From positions 1 to 35,589 of the forward strand of contig NZ_JAELXW010000112.1 of the NCBI RefSeq assembly GCF_016428645.1: 35,589 nt of DNA, written 5' to 3'. Both the position numbers and the translations under genes were made by a program. Under the pieces are notes generated by a model that worked only from the letters and a program-made list of their open reading frames with translations, did no database searches and was not told the DNA's origin. The DNA is from Glycomyces salinus (GTDB lineage: Bacteria; Actinomycetota; Actinomycetes; Mycobacteriales; Micromonosporaceae). Shown here piece by piece: positions 7,957-15,429 of the stretch (the first letter of the stretch is position 1; each line of letters opens with the position of its first letter).

Positions 7957-8850
7957 TCAGTCCTTCATGCCGGCGCTGGCGATGGACTGGATGAAGGCGC
8001 GCTGGAAGACGATGAAGACGGCGACCATGGGGATCGTGATCATGGAGACGTAGGCCATGACCTCGCCCCAGGCGGGGTCGAGCTGGAAGAAGTACTGGAC
8101 GCCGACCATGACCGGGCGCAGCTCCTCGCTCTGCACGGTCATCAGCGGCCACAGGTAGGCGTTCCAGGTGGCCGGGGAGGTCACGACGGTCAGGATCGTG
8201 ACGGTCGCGAAGACCGGCTTCGAGAGCGGGACGATGATGCGCCAGTAGATGCGCAGCCAGCCCGCGCCGTCCATCGCGGCGGCCTCCTCGAGCCCGCGCG
8301 GGAGGCTCTTGAAGTACTGGGCGAACAGGAAGATCGAGAACGCGTTGACCACGAACGGGATGATCTGCACGTGGTAGCTGTTGAGCCAGCCGATCTCCAG
8401 GACCGGCCGGACGCCTTCGAATCCGATCCACGGCAGGTTCGCGACCAGGTACACCATCGGCAGGATCGTGACCTCGTACGGCAGCACCAGCGTGGCGATG
8501 ATGAATCCGAAGACCACCGCCCGCCCCTTCCACCGCATGCGTGCGAGCGCGTAGCCGCACATGGAGTTCACGATCAGGCCGAGCGCGGTGACCGAGAAGG
8601 TCACGAACACCGTGTTGGCCAGGAACCGCCAGAACGGGACCCGGTCGAACACGGCCGCGTAGTTGGCGAAGGACAGCTCGCCGACGGGCAGGAACGCGCG
8701 CAGCGAGTCCATGTCGGCGAAGATCTGGTGGTCGCTCTTGAAACTGGCGATGACCATGAACACGATCGGGAACAGGAAGAACCCGGCCAGGATCGTCATC
8801 GGCAGGTAGGCCCACAGGCGACGGCGCGGCCTCAGCGTCGTTGCGGTCAT
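7957..8850 (-). CDS. Sugar ABC transporter permease, MalG type
   Basis: This 297-residue membrane protein has about six hydrophobic segments. The coupling EAA loop reads EEAAAMDGAGWLRIYWRIIVPLSKP, as in MalG-type permeases of oligosaccharide importers. The start is ATG 8850: a ribosome binding site AGGAGG lies 10 bases upstream, inside the end of the preceding permease gene, and the protein then begins with a short basic tail and the first helix. A much longer in-frame extension upstream (to 9399) only shadows that gene. It pairs with the MalF-type permease next to it. No ATPase gene is present, so a shared ATPase of the MsiK kind probably energises it. Confidence 0.87.
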   Translation of the reverse strand: MTATTLRPRRRLWAYLPMTILAGFFLFPIVFMVIASFKSDHQIFADMDSLRAFLPVGELSFANYAAVFDRVPFWRFLANTVFVTFSVTALGLIVNSMCGYALARMRWKGRAVVFGFIIATLVLPYEVTILPMVYLVANLPWIGFEGVRPVLEIGWLNSYHVQIIPFVVNAFSIFLFAQYFKSLPRGLEEAAAMDGAGWLRIYWRIIVPLSKPVFATVTILTVVTSPATWNAYLWPLMTVQSEELRPVMVGVQYFFQLDPAWGEVMAYVSMITIPMVAVFIVFQRAFIQSIASAGMKD

Positions 8851-8855
8851 GGCGG

Positions 8856-9845
8856 TCAGTCCTCCTTGGCGAAGCTTGCGAGCCATAAGTTGGCACTGTC
8901 GCGGGTCAGGCGGCGCTGGAGCAGAGCCAGGGCGAACACGACGACGAAGAAGATCAGTGACAGCGCGGCGCCGTAGCCGATCTGCTGCTGCTGGAAGCCC
9001 TTCTGGACGATCTGGTAGACGATCGAGCTGGTGGAGTTCAGCGGGCCGCCGTCGGTCATGATGTCGACCTGGATGAACAGACCCATCGCGGCGATGGTGA
9101 TGGTGATGAGCACGAACACGAACGTGGGTTTGAGCAGCGGCAGGGTGATGTGCCGGAACCGCTGCCACGGCGTGGTGCCGTCGAGCGCGGCGGCCTCGTA
9201 GACCTCTTCGGGGATGGTCTGGAGCCCGGCCAGCCAGATGACCATGTGGAAGCCCACCGCCTGCCAGATGCTCATCACGACGATCGCGCCCATGGCCGTC
9301 GACGGGTCCGCCAGCCACGCCTGCCCGGCGAAGTAGCCGCCGGTGACCATGGACAGGGCCGAGTTGATCAGGCCCTCCTCCTGGTAGAGGAAGCGCCACA
9401 GCAGGCTGATGACGACCATCGAGGTGATCACCGGCAGGAAGTAGACGGTGCGGAAGAGGTTCCTGCCGGCGATCCTCTGGTTGACCAGGAGCGCCAGCAC
9501 CAGACCGAGCCCGCCCTGCAGCGGGACGACGAGCGCCGCGAACAGGAACGTGTTGAGGAACGACCGGTGGAGGACCGCGTCCTCGGTCAGGGCCCGCCGG
9601 AAGTTGTCGAGGCCGACGAACTCCGGCGCGACCGGGGAGATGAGCCGGGCGTTGGTGAAGCTCATGGCGAGCGCCACCAGTGCCGGCCCGATGACGAACA
9701 CGAGCAGCAGGACGATGGCGGGCACGGCGAACGCGGTCCCGGCCCGCTGCTCGGAGCGGCTGAAGTCCCCGCGGCGTCGCGGTCTCGTCGCGCGCGCGAC
9801 GGCCGCGGTACCGGCGGCGGCTCGGTCGGTGCCGGCGATGGTCAT
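8856..9845 (-). CDS. Sugar ABC transporter permease, MalF type
   Basis: This 329-residue inner-membrane permease has a basic cytoplasmic tail of about 35 residues and then six or so transmembrane helices. The EAA loop reads YEAAALDGTTPWQRFRHITLPLLKP and fits the MalF/UgpA type. The sequence TDGGPLNSTSSIVYQIVQKGF after it is typical of this permease class. ATG 9845 is preceded by AGAGGGG. It lies 13 bases after the binding-protein gene and 5 bases before the MalG-type gene, within one operon with LacI and GH32/GH68-like genes. Confidence 0.87.
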   Translation of the reverse strand: MTIAGTDRAAAGTAAVARATRPRRRGDFSRSEQRAGTAFAVPAIVLLLVFVIGPALVALAMSFTNARLISPVAPEFVGLDNFRRALTEDAVLHRSFLNTFLFAALVVPLQGGLGLVLALLVNQRIAGRNLFRTVYFLPVITSMVVISLLWRFLYQEEGLINSALSMVTGGYFAGQAWLADPSTAMGAIVVMSIWQAVGFHMVIWLAGLQTIPEEVYEAAALDGTTPWQRFRHITLPLLKPTFVFVLITITIAAMGLFIQVDIMTDGGPLNSTSSIVYQIVQKGFQQQQIGYGAALSLIFFVVVFALALLQRRLTRDSANLWLASFAKED

Positions 9846-9858
9846 ACGATCGCCCCTC

Positions 9859-11139
9859 TTAGAACCCGTATCCGGAGTTGGACTCGATGTCGGCGTCGAT
9901 CTCGGACACGGCCGCGTCCAGGGCCTCCTGGACGTCGCCGCCGTGGATGATGTCGCCGGTGTACTGGGTGAAGACGCTCGCGATGACGGTGTAGGCGGGC
10001 GTCTCGGGACGCAGGAGGGCGAATTCGCGGGAGTAGTCGACCATCATCCGCAGGGCACCGCCGGTGGCGTAGTTCTCGGTCAGCTCCGCGGCCGCCTCAG
10101 TCGCGGGGATGAGCCCGGTGGTGTTGGCGAACTCGGCCACGAACTCGTCGGACAGGGCCGCCTCCAGGAACGCGCCTGCGCCCGCCGGGTCGGCGGCACT
10201 GGTGACCGCCCACTGCCACGACCCGCCGCCGATCTTGGGGCCGTTGCCGAAGTCGGGCGGCGGCAGGAACAGCATGTCGTCGTACAGTTCCATCGCGGCC
10301 AGGGCGTTCCAGTTGCCGTTGTAAGCCATGGCGGCGTTGCCCTGATTGAAATCCTCCCCGCCGACCGGCGACTCGATGCCGGCGAGCTCGCCGGTGAACA
10401 GCCCCTGGAACCAGCGCCCCCATTCGAGGGCGGCCTCGCCGTTGAGGGCCCCCTCGGCGGTCAGGTAGGTGGACCGGTCGATCAGGTCGCCGCCGAAGCT
10501 CTGGAGGAAGGGGGAGTACGCGTAGGGGTACCACTCGCCGATGTCGGCGGTGGCGAAGTCGATGGCCCACTGGTAGTCGGTGTCGGCGGCGATGCGCTCG
10601 AGCGCCTCGTCGAACTCCTCGCGGGTCCACGGATCCTCGATGGTGGGGATGCGGATGCCGGCGGCCTCCAGGACCGATTCGCGGGCGAAGATCGAGCAGG
10701 CCGCCTCCCAGTGGCCGACCGAGTAGAGCTGGTCCTGGAAGATCCCGAGGGTGGAGGGCAGGAACTTGTCGGTGACCTCGGCGGGCAGGTCGAGCGGCTG
10801 GAGGTTGCCGGCCCAGGCCCAGTTCGGAACGTTCGGCCCGTCCACGGTGAGGACGTCGGGCAGCTCGCCCGACAGGGAGGCGGCGTTGACGGTGTCGTTG
10901 TAGGCGTCCTGCGGGAACGACTCGCGCTCGACGGTGTACTCGTCCTGGCCGTCGTTGAAGGACTCGAGGATGTGGTCGGTGACGGCCAGCTCCTCCTCAT
11001 TGCCGGCGCTGTGGGTCCACAGCAGCAGTTCGCCGTCGGACGAGCCGCCGGCGGAGGTCGAGCAGGAGGCGAGGGCCGGTCCCGCCAGGGCGGCCCCGCC
11101 GGAGGCGGCGGCCAGTTTCATCAGGTCGCGTCGTTGCAT
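9859..11139 (-). CDS. Oligosaccharide ABC transporter substrate-binding lipoprotein
   Basis: This 426-residue extracytoplasmic solute-binding protein of the SBP_bac_1 (MalE-like) family starts with a Tat-like leader (QRRDLMKLAA) and a lipobox LASC with Cys26. The mature region begins LLLWTHSAGNEEE, the usual first strand of the fold. Family-typical stretches such as GNWNALAAMELY and a C-terminal ALDAAVSEIDADI helix follow. ATG 11139 has GGAG about 8-9 bases upstream. It lies 33 bases after the LacI gene. The ligand is inferred to be a fructose-containing oligosaccharide because the operon ends with a GH32/GH68-like enzyme. Confidence 0.87.
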   Translation of the reverse strand: MQRRDLMKLAAASGGAALAGPALASCSTSAGGSSDGELLLWTHSAGNEEELAVTDHILESFNDGQDEYTVERESFPQDAYNDTVNAASLSGELPDVLTVDGPNVPNWAWAGNLQPLDLPAEVTDKFLPSTLGIFQDQLYSVGHWEAACSIFARESVLEAAGIRIPTIEDPWTREEFDEALERIAADTDYQWAIDFATADIGEWYPYAYSPFLQSFGGDLIDRSTYLTAEGALNGEAALEWGRWFQGLFTGELAGIESPVGGEDFNQGNAAMAYNGNWNALAAMELYDDMLFLPPPDFGNGPKIGGGSWQWAVTSAADPAGAGAFLEAALSDEFVAEFANTTGLIPATEAAAELTENYATGGALRMMVDYSREFALLRPETPAYTVIASVFTQYTGDIIHGGDVQEALDAAVSEIDADIESNSGYGF

Positions 11140-11172
11140 CGCGGTTCACTCCATTGGGATCGGGTCGAAGGG

Positions 11173-12192
11173 TCACGCCGGCGCGACGGAGCCGCGGCGG
11201 GCGATCGGGCAGGGCATGAGGTGCTGGACGGGTTCGGCGTCGGGTTCGTCGAGCTTGCGCAGCAGCTCTTTGACGGCCCAGCTGCCCATCTCGTAGTGGG
11301 GCAGGGCCGCCGAGGTCAGCCCCGGAGCGAGCTCCGGGGCGATGAGTTCCTGGTCGTCGTAGGAGACGACGGAGAGGTCGCCGGGAATGGACAGGCCGAG
11401 CGCGGCGGCGGCGCGGTAGACGCCCATGGCCATCCGGTCGTTGAAGCAGAAGATCGCGCTGGGCCGCTCGGGCCGGGAGAGCAGCCGCATGGCCGTTTCG
11501 TAGCCGCCTTGCGTCTTGGCCTGGGGGGTCTCGGCCAGCAGCTCGCCCGGATCGAGGCCGTAGGCGGCGACGTGCTCACTCCAGGTCGCCAGTCGGATGC
11601 GGCGCGCCTCGACGTCCTCAGCGGTGGTGACGTGGCCGATGCGCCGGTGCCCGGCCGCGGCGAGCTCGGCCAGGGCGCCCAGGGTGCCGCCGCGTTCGTC
11701 GGGCACGACCGAGGAGACCGAGCCGTCGGCGCTGCGCGAGTCCAGCAGTACCGCCGGGGTGGGGCCGATCGCCTTGGGCACGTCGATGACCTGGTGGTAC
11801 ATGGTGGCCAGCAGGATGCCGTCGATCTGGCGCTCCTGGAGCGCCGCGATGGCCTCGCCGGTCTCGGCCGGGTCGCCGGAAGTGTCGACCATGAGCAGCA
11901 GGAACCCGGCCCGGCGGGCCGCGTCGTGGGCGCCGCGGATCATCTGCCCGGCGAAGGGCGTGGTCGCCACGTCGTCGCCGACGAACCCGATCATCTGGGT
12001 GCGGCGGGTCCGCAGGCCCCGGGCGACGGTGTTGGGACGGTAGCCCAGTTCGGCCGCGGCGGAGCGGACCCGCTCGCGGGTGTCCGCGCCGATGCGCGTG
12101 CCGCCGGTTCCATTGAGCGCCATGGAGGCCGTGGCCGTCGAGACTCCGGCGGCCCGGGCCACGTCGGCGAGGCGGGGCGGTTTGGTCACCAT
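11173..12192 (-). CDS. LacI-family repressor, first gene of the second fructan operon
   Basis: This 339-residue LacI/GalR regulator starts MVTKPPRLADVARAAGVSTATASMALNG, a complete HTH plus hinge, followed by a sugar-binding domain (MIGFVGDDVATTPFAGQMIRG, ILLATMYHQ, FCFNDRMAMGVYRAA, VVSYDDQE). ATG 12192 is chosen since GGGAG lies 7 bases upstream. A TTG at 12213 would start inside the operator. Unusually for a local repressor, it is co-directional with and first in the operon it probably controls, so it is autoregulated. Two near-identical palindromic operators lie upstream. The effector is unknown, perhaps a fructose-containing sugar. Confidence 0.87.
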   Translation of the reverse strand: MVTKPPRLADVARAAGVSTATASMALNGTGGTRIGADTRERVRSAAAELGYRPNTVARGLRTRRTQMIGFVGDDVATTPFAGQMIRGAHDAARRAGFLLLMVDTSGDPAETGEAIAALQERQIDGILLATMYHQVIDVPKAIGPTPAVLLDSRSADGSVSSVVPDERGGTLGALAELAAAGHRRIGHVTTAEDVEARRIRLATWSEHVAAYGLDPGELLAETPQAKTQGGYETAMRLLSRPERPSAIFCFNDRMAMGVYRAAAALGLSIPGDLSVVSYDDQELIAPELAPGLTSAALPHYEMGSWAVKELLRKLDEPDAEPVQHLMPCPIARRGSVAPA

Positions 12193-12208
12193 CGACTTGC
12201 TCCCATCG

Positions 12209-12222
12209 GTCAATCGATTAAC
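12209..12222. promoter_or_regulatory. LacI operator, proximal copy
   Basis: GTCAATCGATTAAC differs from the distal palindrome at 12250-12263 at one position. It sits in the leader, 17 bases upstream of the LacI start at 12192. Confidence 0.7.
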
Positions 12223-12249
12223 TAAGACGCCACGTTCACGCGATGCAGA

Positions 12250-12263
12250 GTTAATCGATTAAC
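12250..12263. promoter_or_regulatory. LacI operator, distal copy (perfect palindrome)
   Basis: GTTAATCGATTAAC is a perfect 14-bp palindrome with a central CG, the LacI-family format. It begins four bases downstream of the probable -10 box (12268-12273, minus strand) and lies 41 bases, about four helical turns, from the proximal copy. Both faces could be bound together. Confidence 0.75.
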
Positions 12264-12267
12264 GAAA

Positions 12268-12273
12268 TCTATA
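12268..12273 (-). promoter_or_regulatory. Probable -10 box of the LacI-SBP-permease-GH32 operon
   Basis: TATAGA is read on the minus strand, immediately upstream of the distal operator. I see no convincing -35 hexamer 16-18 bases further upstream, so the promoter may need an activator or be weak. Confidence 0.45.
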
Positions 12274-12383
12274 GTCCGACTGACACGAAACGAAATCGAA
12301 GAAGTCACGATTTCACAACAACGAAACCTGCGTCACATCAGCCCGCCTCTCCGGATGCGCTCGAGCGACGGCCGGAGGCGACT

Positions 12384-13751
12384 TCACGTCTTGGGATCGG
12401 CGGCGATCGGGGATGGCTCGGGGCGGAGTGCCAGCGCACCGGCGACGAGCACGATCACCAGCATTACCGTGTTGTGGGCGTACTTCGGGAACGCTTCGAC
12501 GTCGCCGATCAGCGGGAAGTAGGTGAAGGCCACCATGCCGCGCGACAGCAGGTATCCCAGGCCGACCGCCGCGCTGTGCCGGAGTGACCATCGTCCCGTC
12601 CGGGCCGCGACCAGGATGCCGACGCCTACCAAGCCGTTCGCCGCAAGGCCGACGGCGAATCCGGGCCAGGCCGCGGCACTGCCGAGATCCGAGATCAGCG
12701 CCGCGATCAGTGTGAACGTCAGCACGGCCCACACCGGCAGCCGACCTGTGGCCGCCTTCGGGACCGCCACGTGGGCCCGTCCGAGAAGGAGCGCCGCGAC
12801 TATGAACGCGACCACGACGCCGGCGGAGACCGCGAGCTGCACCGACGAGCCCGAATGCGATTCCGGATCGGACAGGATCACGCCGGCGGTCCCCAGGTAG
12901 GCGAGTGCGGCGAGGACGGTCGTGACCGGTCCGAGCCACGGCTCTCGCGCGCGTCGCGGCGCCCAGGCTTCGGCGAGCGCCACCGGCGCCGCGAAACTGT
13001 AGATCAGGTGGCCCAGGACGAAGTTGAACGTATTGGACGCGCTGATCCCGAGCGCGGGGATCAGTGTTGCGTCCCGGTTGGCCTGCCAGCCCTCGTAATC
13101 CTGGTAGTCGACGGCGAACACCGACTGGTCGATCAAGCACGCCTGCGCGGTGCCCAGCGCGGCGAACAGCAGCAACAGGCTCGGCCAGCCCCAGCCGAGC
13201 CGGCGGACGAGCTCACGGGCCAGCAGCGCCGGCGCACCATAGAGCCCACCGAAGAAGACCAGCGCGAACGCGATCGCCTGCGGGTCGCCGGTGCTGTCGC
13301 CGTAGGCGGCCAGCAACTCCGCGCCGATCGCGCTCAAGCCCAGCAAGGCGAAGATCTGCGCCGGCCGGGTCGAAGCCGACCGGCCTCCTCCGCTGGGAGG
13401 CTGCCGCAGTCGCCCTGCGGCCGCATAGACGGCCACGCCCACACAGGCCGCCTCGACGCCGCGCAGGACCGCGGCCGGTAGACCGCGCTCACCCGAAAGG
13501 TCGGCCACGATCCGCGGAAACGACATCACGACCAGGAACGCCACCAGTGCCAGCACGACGACGCCGCCAACGCGGCCCCGCAGCACCAGCGCGACAACCG
13601 CGGCCGGGAACAGCACGAACACGCCGAACGGCAGGGTCGGCGGACCGTCGGACGCGGGACCGACCACGACCGCTCCGACGACCGACACCGCAGCGGCCAG
13701 CAACGCGGTCGGCAACAACCACACCCGACGTGATCCACCTGTACGACCCAT
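12384..13751 (-). CDS. Polytopic membrane protein of unknown function
   Basis: This 455-residue protein has roughly twelve hydrophobic segments spread along its length, with short polar loops and no lipobox or obvious enzymatic motif. I do not recognise the family. Two loops are conspicuous: one after mid-protein (CLIDQSVFAVDYQDYEGW) and one rich in SHSGSS. It is divergent from a TetR regulator whose probable operators fill the 80 bases between them, so it is probably the regulated target. TetR-linked membrane proteins are often exporters or have lipid or envelope roles, but the sequence does not show which. It starts at ATG 13751 with no clear Shine-Dalgarno sequence. Confidence 0.7.
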   Translation of the reverse strand: MGRTGGSRRVWLLPTALLAAAVSVVGAVVVGPASDGPPTLPFGVFVLFPAAVVALVLRGRVGGVVVLALVAFLVVMSFPRIVADLSGERGLPAAVLRGVEAACVGVAVYAAAGRLRQPPSGGGRSASTRPAQIFALLGLSAIGAELLAAYGDSTGDPQAIAFALVFFGGLYGAPALLARELVRRLGWGWPSLLLLFAALGTAQACLIDQSVFAVDYQDYEGWQANRDATLIPALGISASNTFNFVLGHLIYSFAAPVALAEAWAPRRAREPWLGPVTTVLAALAYLGTAGVILSDPESHSGSSVQLAVSAGVVVAFIVAALLLGRAHVAVPKAATGRLPVWAVLTFTLIAALISDLGSAAAWPGFAVGLAANGLVGVGILVAARTGRWSLRHSAAVGLGYLLSRGMVAFTYFPLIGDVEAFPKYAHNTVMLVIVLVAGALALRPEPSPIAADPKT

Positions 13752-13762
13752 GCACTCAATAA

Positions 13763-13789
13763 TGACACATTGATGTGTCAGATCGACAC
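13763..13789. promoter_or_regulatory. TetR operator cluster in the divergent promoter region
   Basis: A perfect inverted repeat TGACACAT-TG-ATGTGTCA spans 13763-13780. A further GACAC half-site follows at 13785-13789. The repeat begins 12 bases upstream of the membrane-protein start codon (13751), where its promoter must lie. Confidence 0.7.
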
Positions 13790-13798
13790 TTAGGGGTC

Positions 13799-13837
13799 TT
13801 GATGTACTTCGCCGGATACTACAATCGACACGTGTCG
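13799..13837 (+). promoter_or_regulatory. TetR promoter with leaderless start and second palindrome
   Basis: A -35-like TTGATG (13799-13804) and a good -10, TACAAT (13820-13825), are 15 bases apart. GTG at 13832 lies exactly where transcription should begin, so the message is probably leaderless. The start codon sits in a perfect 12-bp palindrome CGACACGTGTCG (13826-13837) with the same GACAC/GTGTC half-sites as the upstream repeat. Confidence 0.5.
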
Positions 13838-14419
13838 CAACACCACCAGACAGCCGCGCCGTCGCCGACCGCTCGGCGCACCCGCCGGGTGATCATCGAC
13901 GCCGCGATCGAGACGCTGGCATTGAATCCGGCGGCCACATTGGCCGAGATCGCCGACGCCGGCGACCTCAGCCGATCCACGTTGCACCGGCACTTCACCA
14001 ACCGTGACGACCTGCTGAGCGCCATCGACGCCGAGTGCCGAGCGCGATTCGCGGCCGCGACGTCGGCGGCGCGTCTCGGTGACGATGGCGCCCTGGACTC
14101 GCTGGACCGGTTGGCGCAGGAATATCTCGACCTCGGCCCGGTGCTCGGGCTGGTGTTCGCCGACAACGCACCGGTCGACCCGGACACCTGGGAGGACAGC
14201 GACGGCCGCGATCAGGATCTGGTCGCGATGATCGAACGCGGGCAGCAGGCCGGCACCGGTCCGGACATCGATCCGGAACTCTCGCCGGACTGGGTGATCA
14301 CGACCTTCTGGGTGCTGCTGTTCGGCGCCTGGCTATCGCTGAAGAACGGAATGAGCCGGCGGGACGTCGCGATGCATCTGTCCCGCACATTCCGCAAAGC
14401 AGTCGGAACCGGGACCTGA
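13832..14419 (+). CDS. TetR-family transcriptional regulator
   Basis: This 195-residue regulator has its N-terminal HTH at about residues 14-60: RTRRVIIDAAIETLALNPAA, LAEIADAGDLSRSTLHRHF and TNRDDLLSAI. The all-alpha C-terminal ligand domain is less conserved and gives no ligand hint. The start is GTG 13832, which gives the usual TetR length and lies 6 bases after a TACAAT -10 box. The in-frame GTG at 13775 would add 19 unusual residues and place the start inside the operator. It is divergent from the membrane-protein gene and probably represses both genes through the GACAC/GTGTC sites. Confidence 0.82.
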   Translation: MSQHHQTAAPSPTARRTRRVIIDAAIETLALNPAATLAEIADAGDLSRSTLHRHFTNRDDLLSAIDAECRARFAAATSAARLGDDGALDSLDRLAQEYLDLGPVLGLVFADNAPVDPDTWEDSDGRDQDLVAMIERGQQAGTGPDIDPELSPDWVITTFWVLLFGAWLSLKNGMSRRDVAMHLSRTFRKAVGTGT

Positions 14420-14578
14420 CCCGCCTCCGGCTCCGGGCCCCGCCCAGCTGCGGCCGACCCGGGCCGTTCCGAGGGGTCACGTGGCGTTCACCGAACTATC
14501 GGAGCAGTGAGCGCGCGGCAGCCGCAGTGCGAGTTCGCTTTGGGCGCCTTGCGGTCACAGTCTCCGATCGAGGACGGA

Positions 14579-15331
14579 CTATTGCACCGTGTCGTCGAGG
14601 TCGTGGCGGAGCCGGTGCGCGACGAGCGTGAGCGCCGAGGCCGCTCTCTCGACCAGCTCGTCGGTCATGCGCAGAGTCGGCCCGGAAATCGAGACCGCGA
14701 ACCGACCTCCCGCGGTGAAGGGGACCGCCACGCAGCGGACGCCCAGCTCCATCTCTGCCTCGTCGACAGCGAAGCCGCGGTCGCGAATGCGGGAGAGCTC
14801 GGTGAGCATGCGCTCGGGGTCGACGATCGTCGCGGGCGTGAAGCGGCGCATGCCGACCCGGCCGAGCAGTTTCATCGCCGTCTCGTCGGGCAGCTGCGAC
14901 AGCAGCGCCTTCCCGACCCCGGTGCTGTGCAGCGGCACGCGGTGGCCCACTTCGGTGAACATTCGCATGGAGTGCGTCCCGGCGACCTGCGAGACGTATT
15001 CCGCGGAGTCCATCGAGAGCGTGGCGAGGTTCGCGGTCTCCCCGAGTTCGGAGGCGAGTTCGCGCAGCGCGGGCTGGGCCCGCAGGCCGAGGAGCGCGTT
15101 CGCGTTGGCGCTCATTCGCGCCGCGCGGCCGCCGATCGTGTAGCGGCGGTTCAGCAGCTGGTGGGCGTAGCCCCGATCGACCAGTGTCCGAAGGAGGCGG
15201 TGGATCGTTCCGGCGGGGAGGCCGGTCATGGCGGCGAGCTCGGTGACGCTCAACGATCGTCCCGCGCTCCCCAGCGCTTCGAGCAGGTCCAGCGCCCGCT
15301 CTACGGACTGGACTCCGGTCTTTCGGTCCAT
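14579..15331 (-). CDS. IclR-family regulator of the glyoxylate operon
   Basis: This 250-residue IclR-type regulator has an N-terminal winged HTH (VQSVERALDLLEALGSAGRS, LSVTELAAMTGLPAGTIHRLLRTL) and a C-terminal effector-binding domain from about residue 85. That domain contains HSTGVGKALLSQLP and IRDRGFAVDEAEMELGVRCVAVPF, both typical of the family. ATG 15331 follows AGAAGGAAG. It diverges from a glycolate-oxidase/malate-synthase operon. By analogy with AllR/GclR-type IclR proteins the effector could be glyoxylate or a related C2 acid, which is inference. Confidence 0.87.
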   Translation of the reverse strand: MDRKTGVQSVERALDLLEALGSAGRSLSVTELAAMTGLPAGTIHRLLRTLVDRGYAHQLLNRRYTIGGRAARMSANANALLGLRAQPALRELASELGETANLATLSMDSAEYVSQVAGTHSMRMFTEVGHRVPLHSTGVGKALLSQLPDETAMKLLGRVGMRRFTPATIVDPERMLTELSRIRDRGFAVDEAEMELGVRCVAVPFTAGGRFAVSISGPTLRMTDELVERAASALTLVAHRLRHDLDDTVQ

Positions 15332-15351
15332 CGGATCTTCCTTCTGGTCGG

Positions 15352-15361
15352 CAATCGATTG
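15352..15361. promoter_or_regulatory. Palindrome in the IclR/glcD intergenic region
   Basis: CAATCGATTG is a perfect 10-bp palindrome 20 bases upstream of the IclR start. It may be an autoregulatory site, but it is short and unproven. Confidence 0.35.
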
Positions 15362-15408
15362 ACCACCGGATTGTGAAGCAGGTAATCTTCGACTATGCGA
15401 TATCAGTA

Positions 15409-15423
15409 TTCCACAATACGGAA
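15409..15423. promoter_or_regulatory. Probable IclR operator before glcD
   Basis: TTCC-N7-GGAA is a 15-base inverted repeat that closely fits the style of IclR-family sites (TGGAAATNATTTCCA in E. coli). It ends seven bases before the ATG at 15430, a good place for repression. Confidence 0.5.
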
Positions 15424-15429
15424 AACTGC

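Noticed and set aside
7957..9399. 480-codon open frame covering two permease genes
   Set aside because: Only the last 297 codons resemble a protein family; the earlier part is an out-of-frame reading of the MalF-type permease, and a ribosome binding site supports ATG 8850.
7957..9845. Missing transporter ATPase as a sign of gene loss
   Set aside because: Actinobacterial MalF/MalG-type importers usually share one MsiK-type ATPase encoded elsewhere. The same is true at 30510-32296.
9448..12225. 925-codon plus-strand frame
   Set aside because: Low-complexity Gly/Val/Arg composition antisense to the lipoprotein and LacI genes, which have clear family motifs.
14420..14578. GC-rich partial hairpins between the TetR and IclR genes
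   Set aside because: The stems are short and imperfect, so I cannot call a terminator between these convergent genes.
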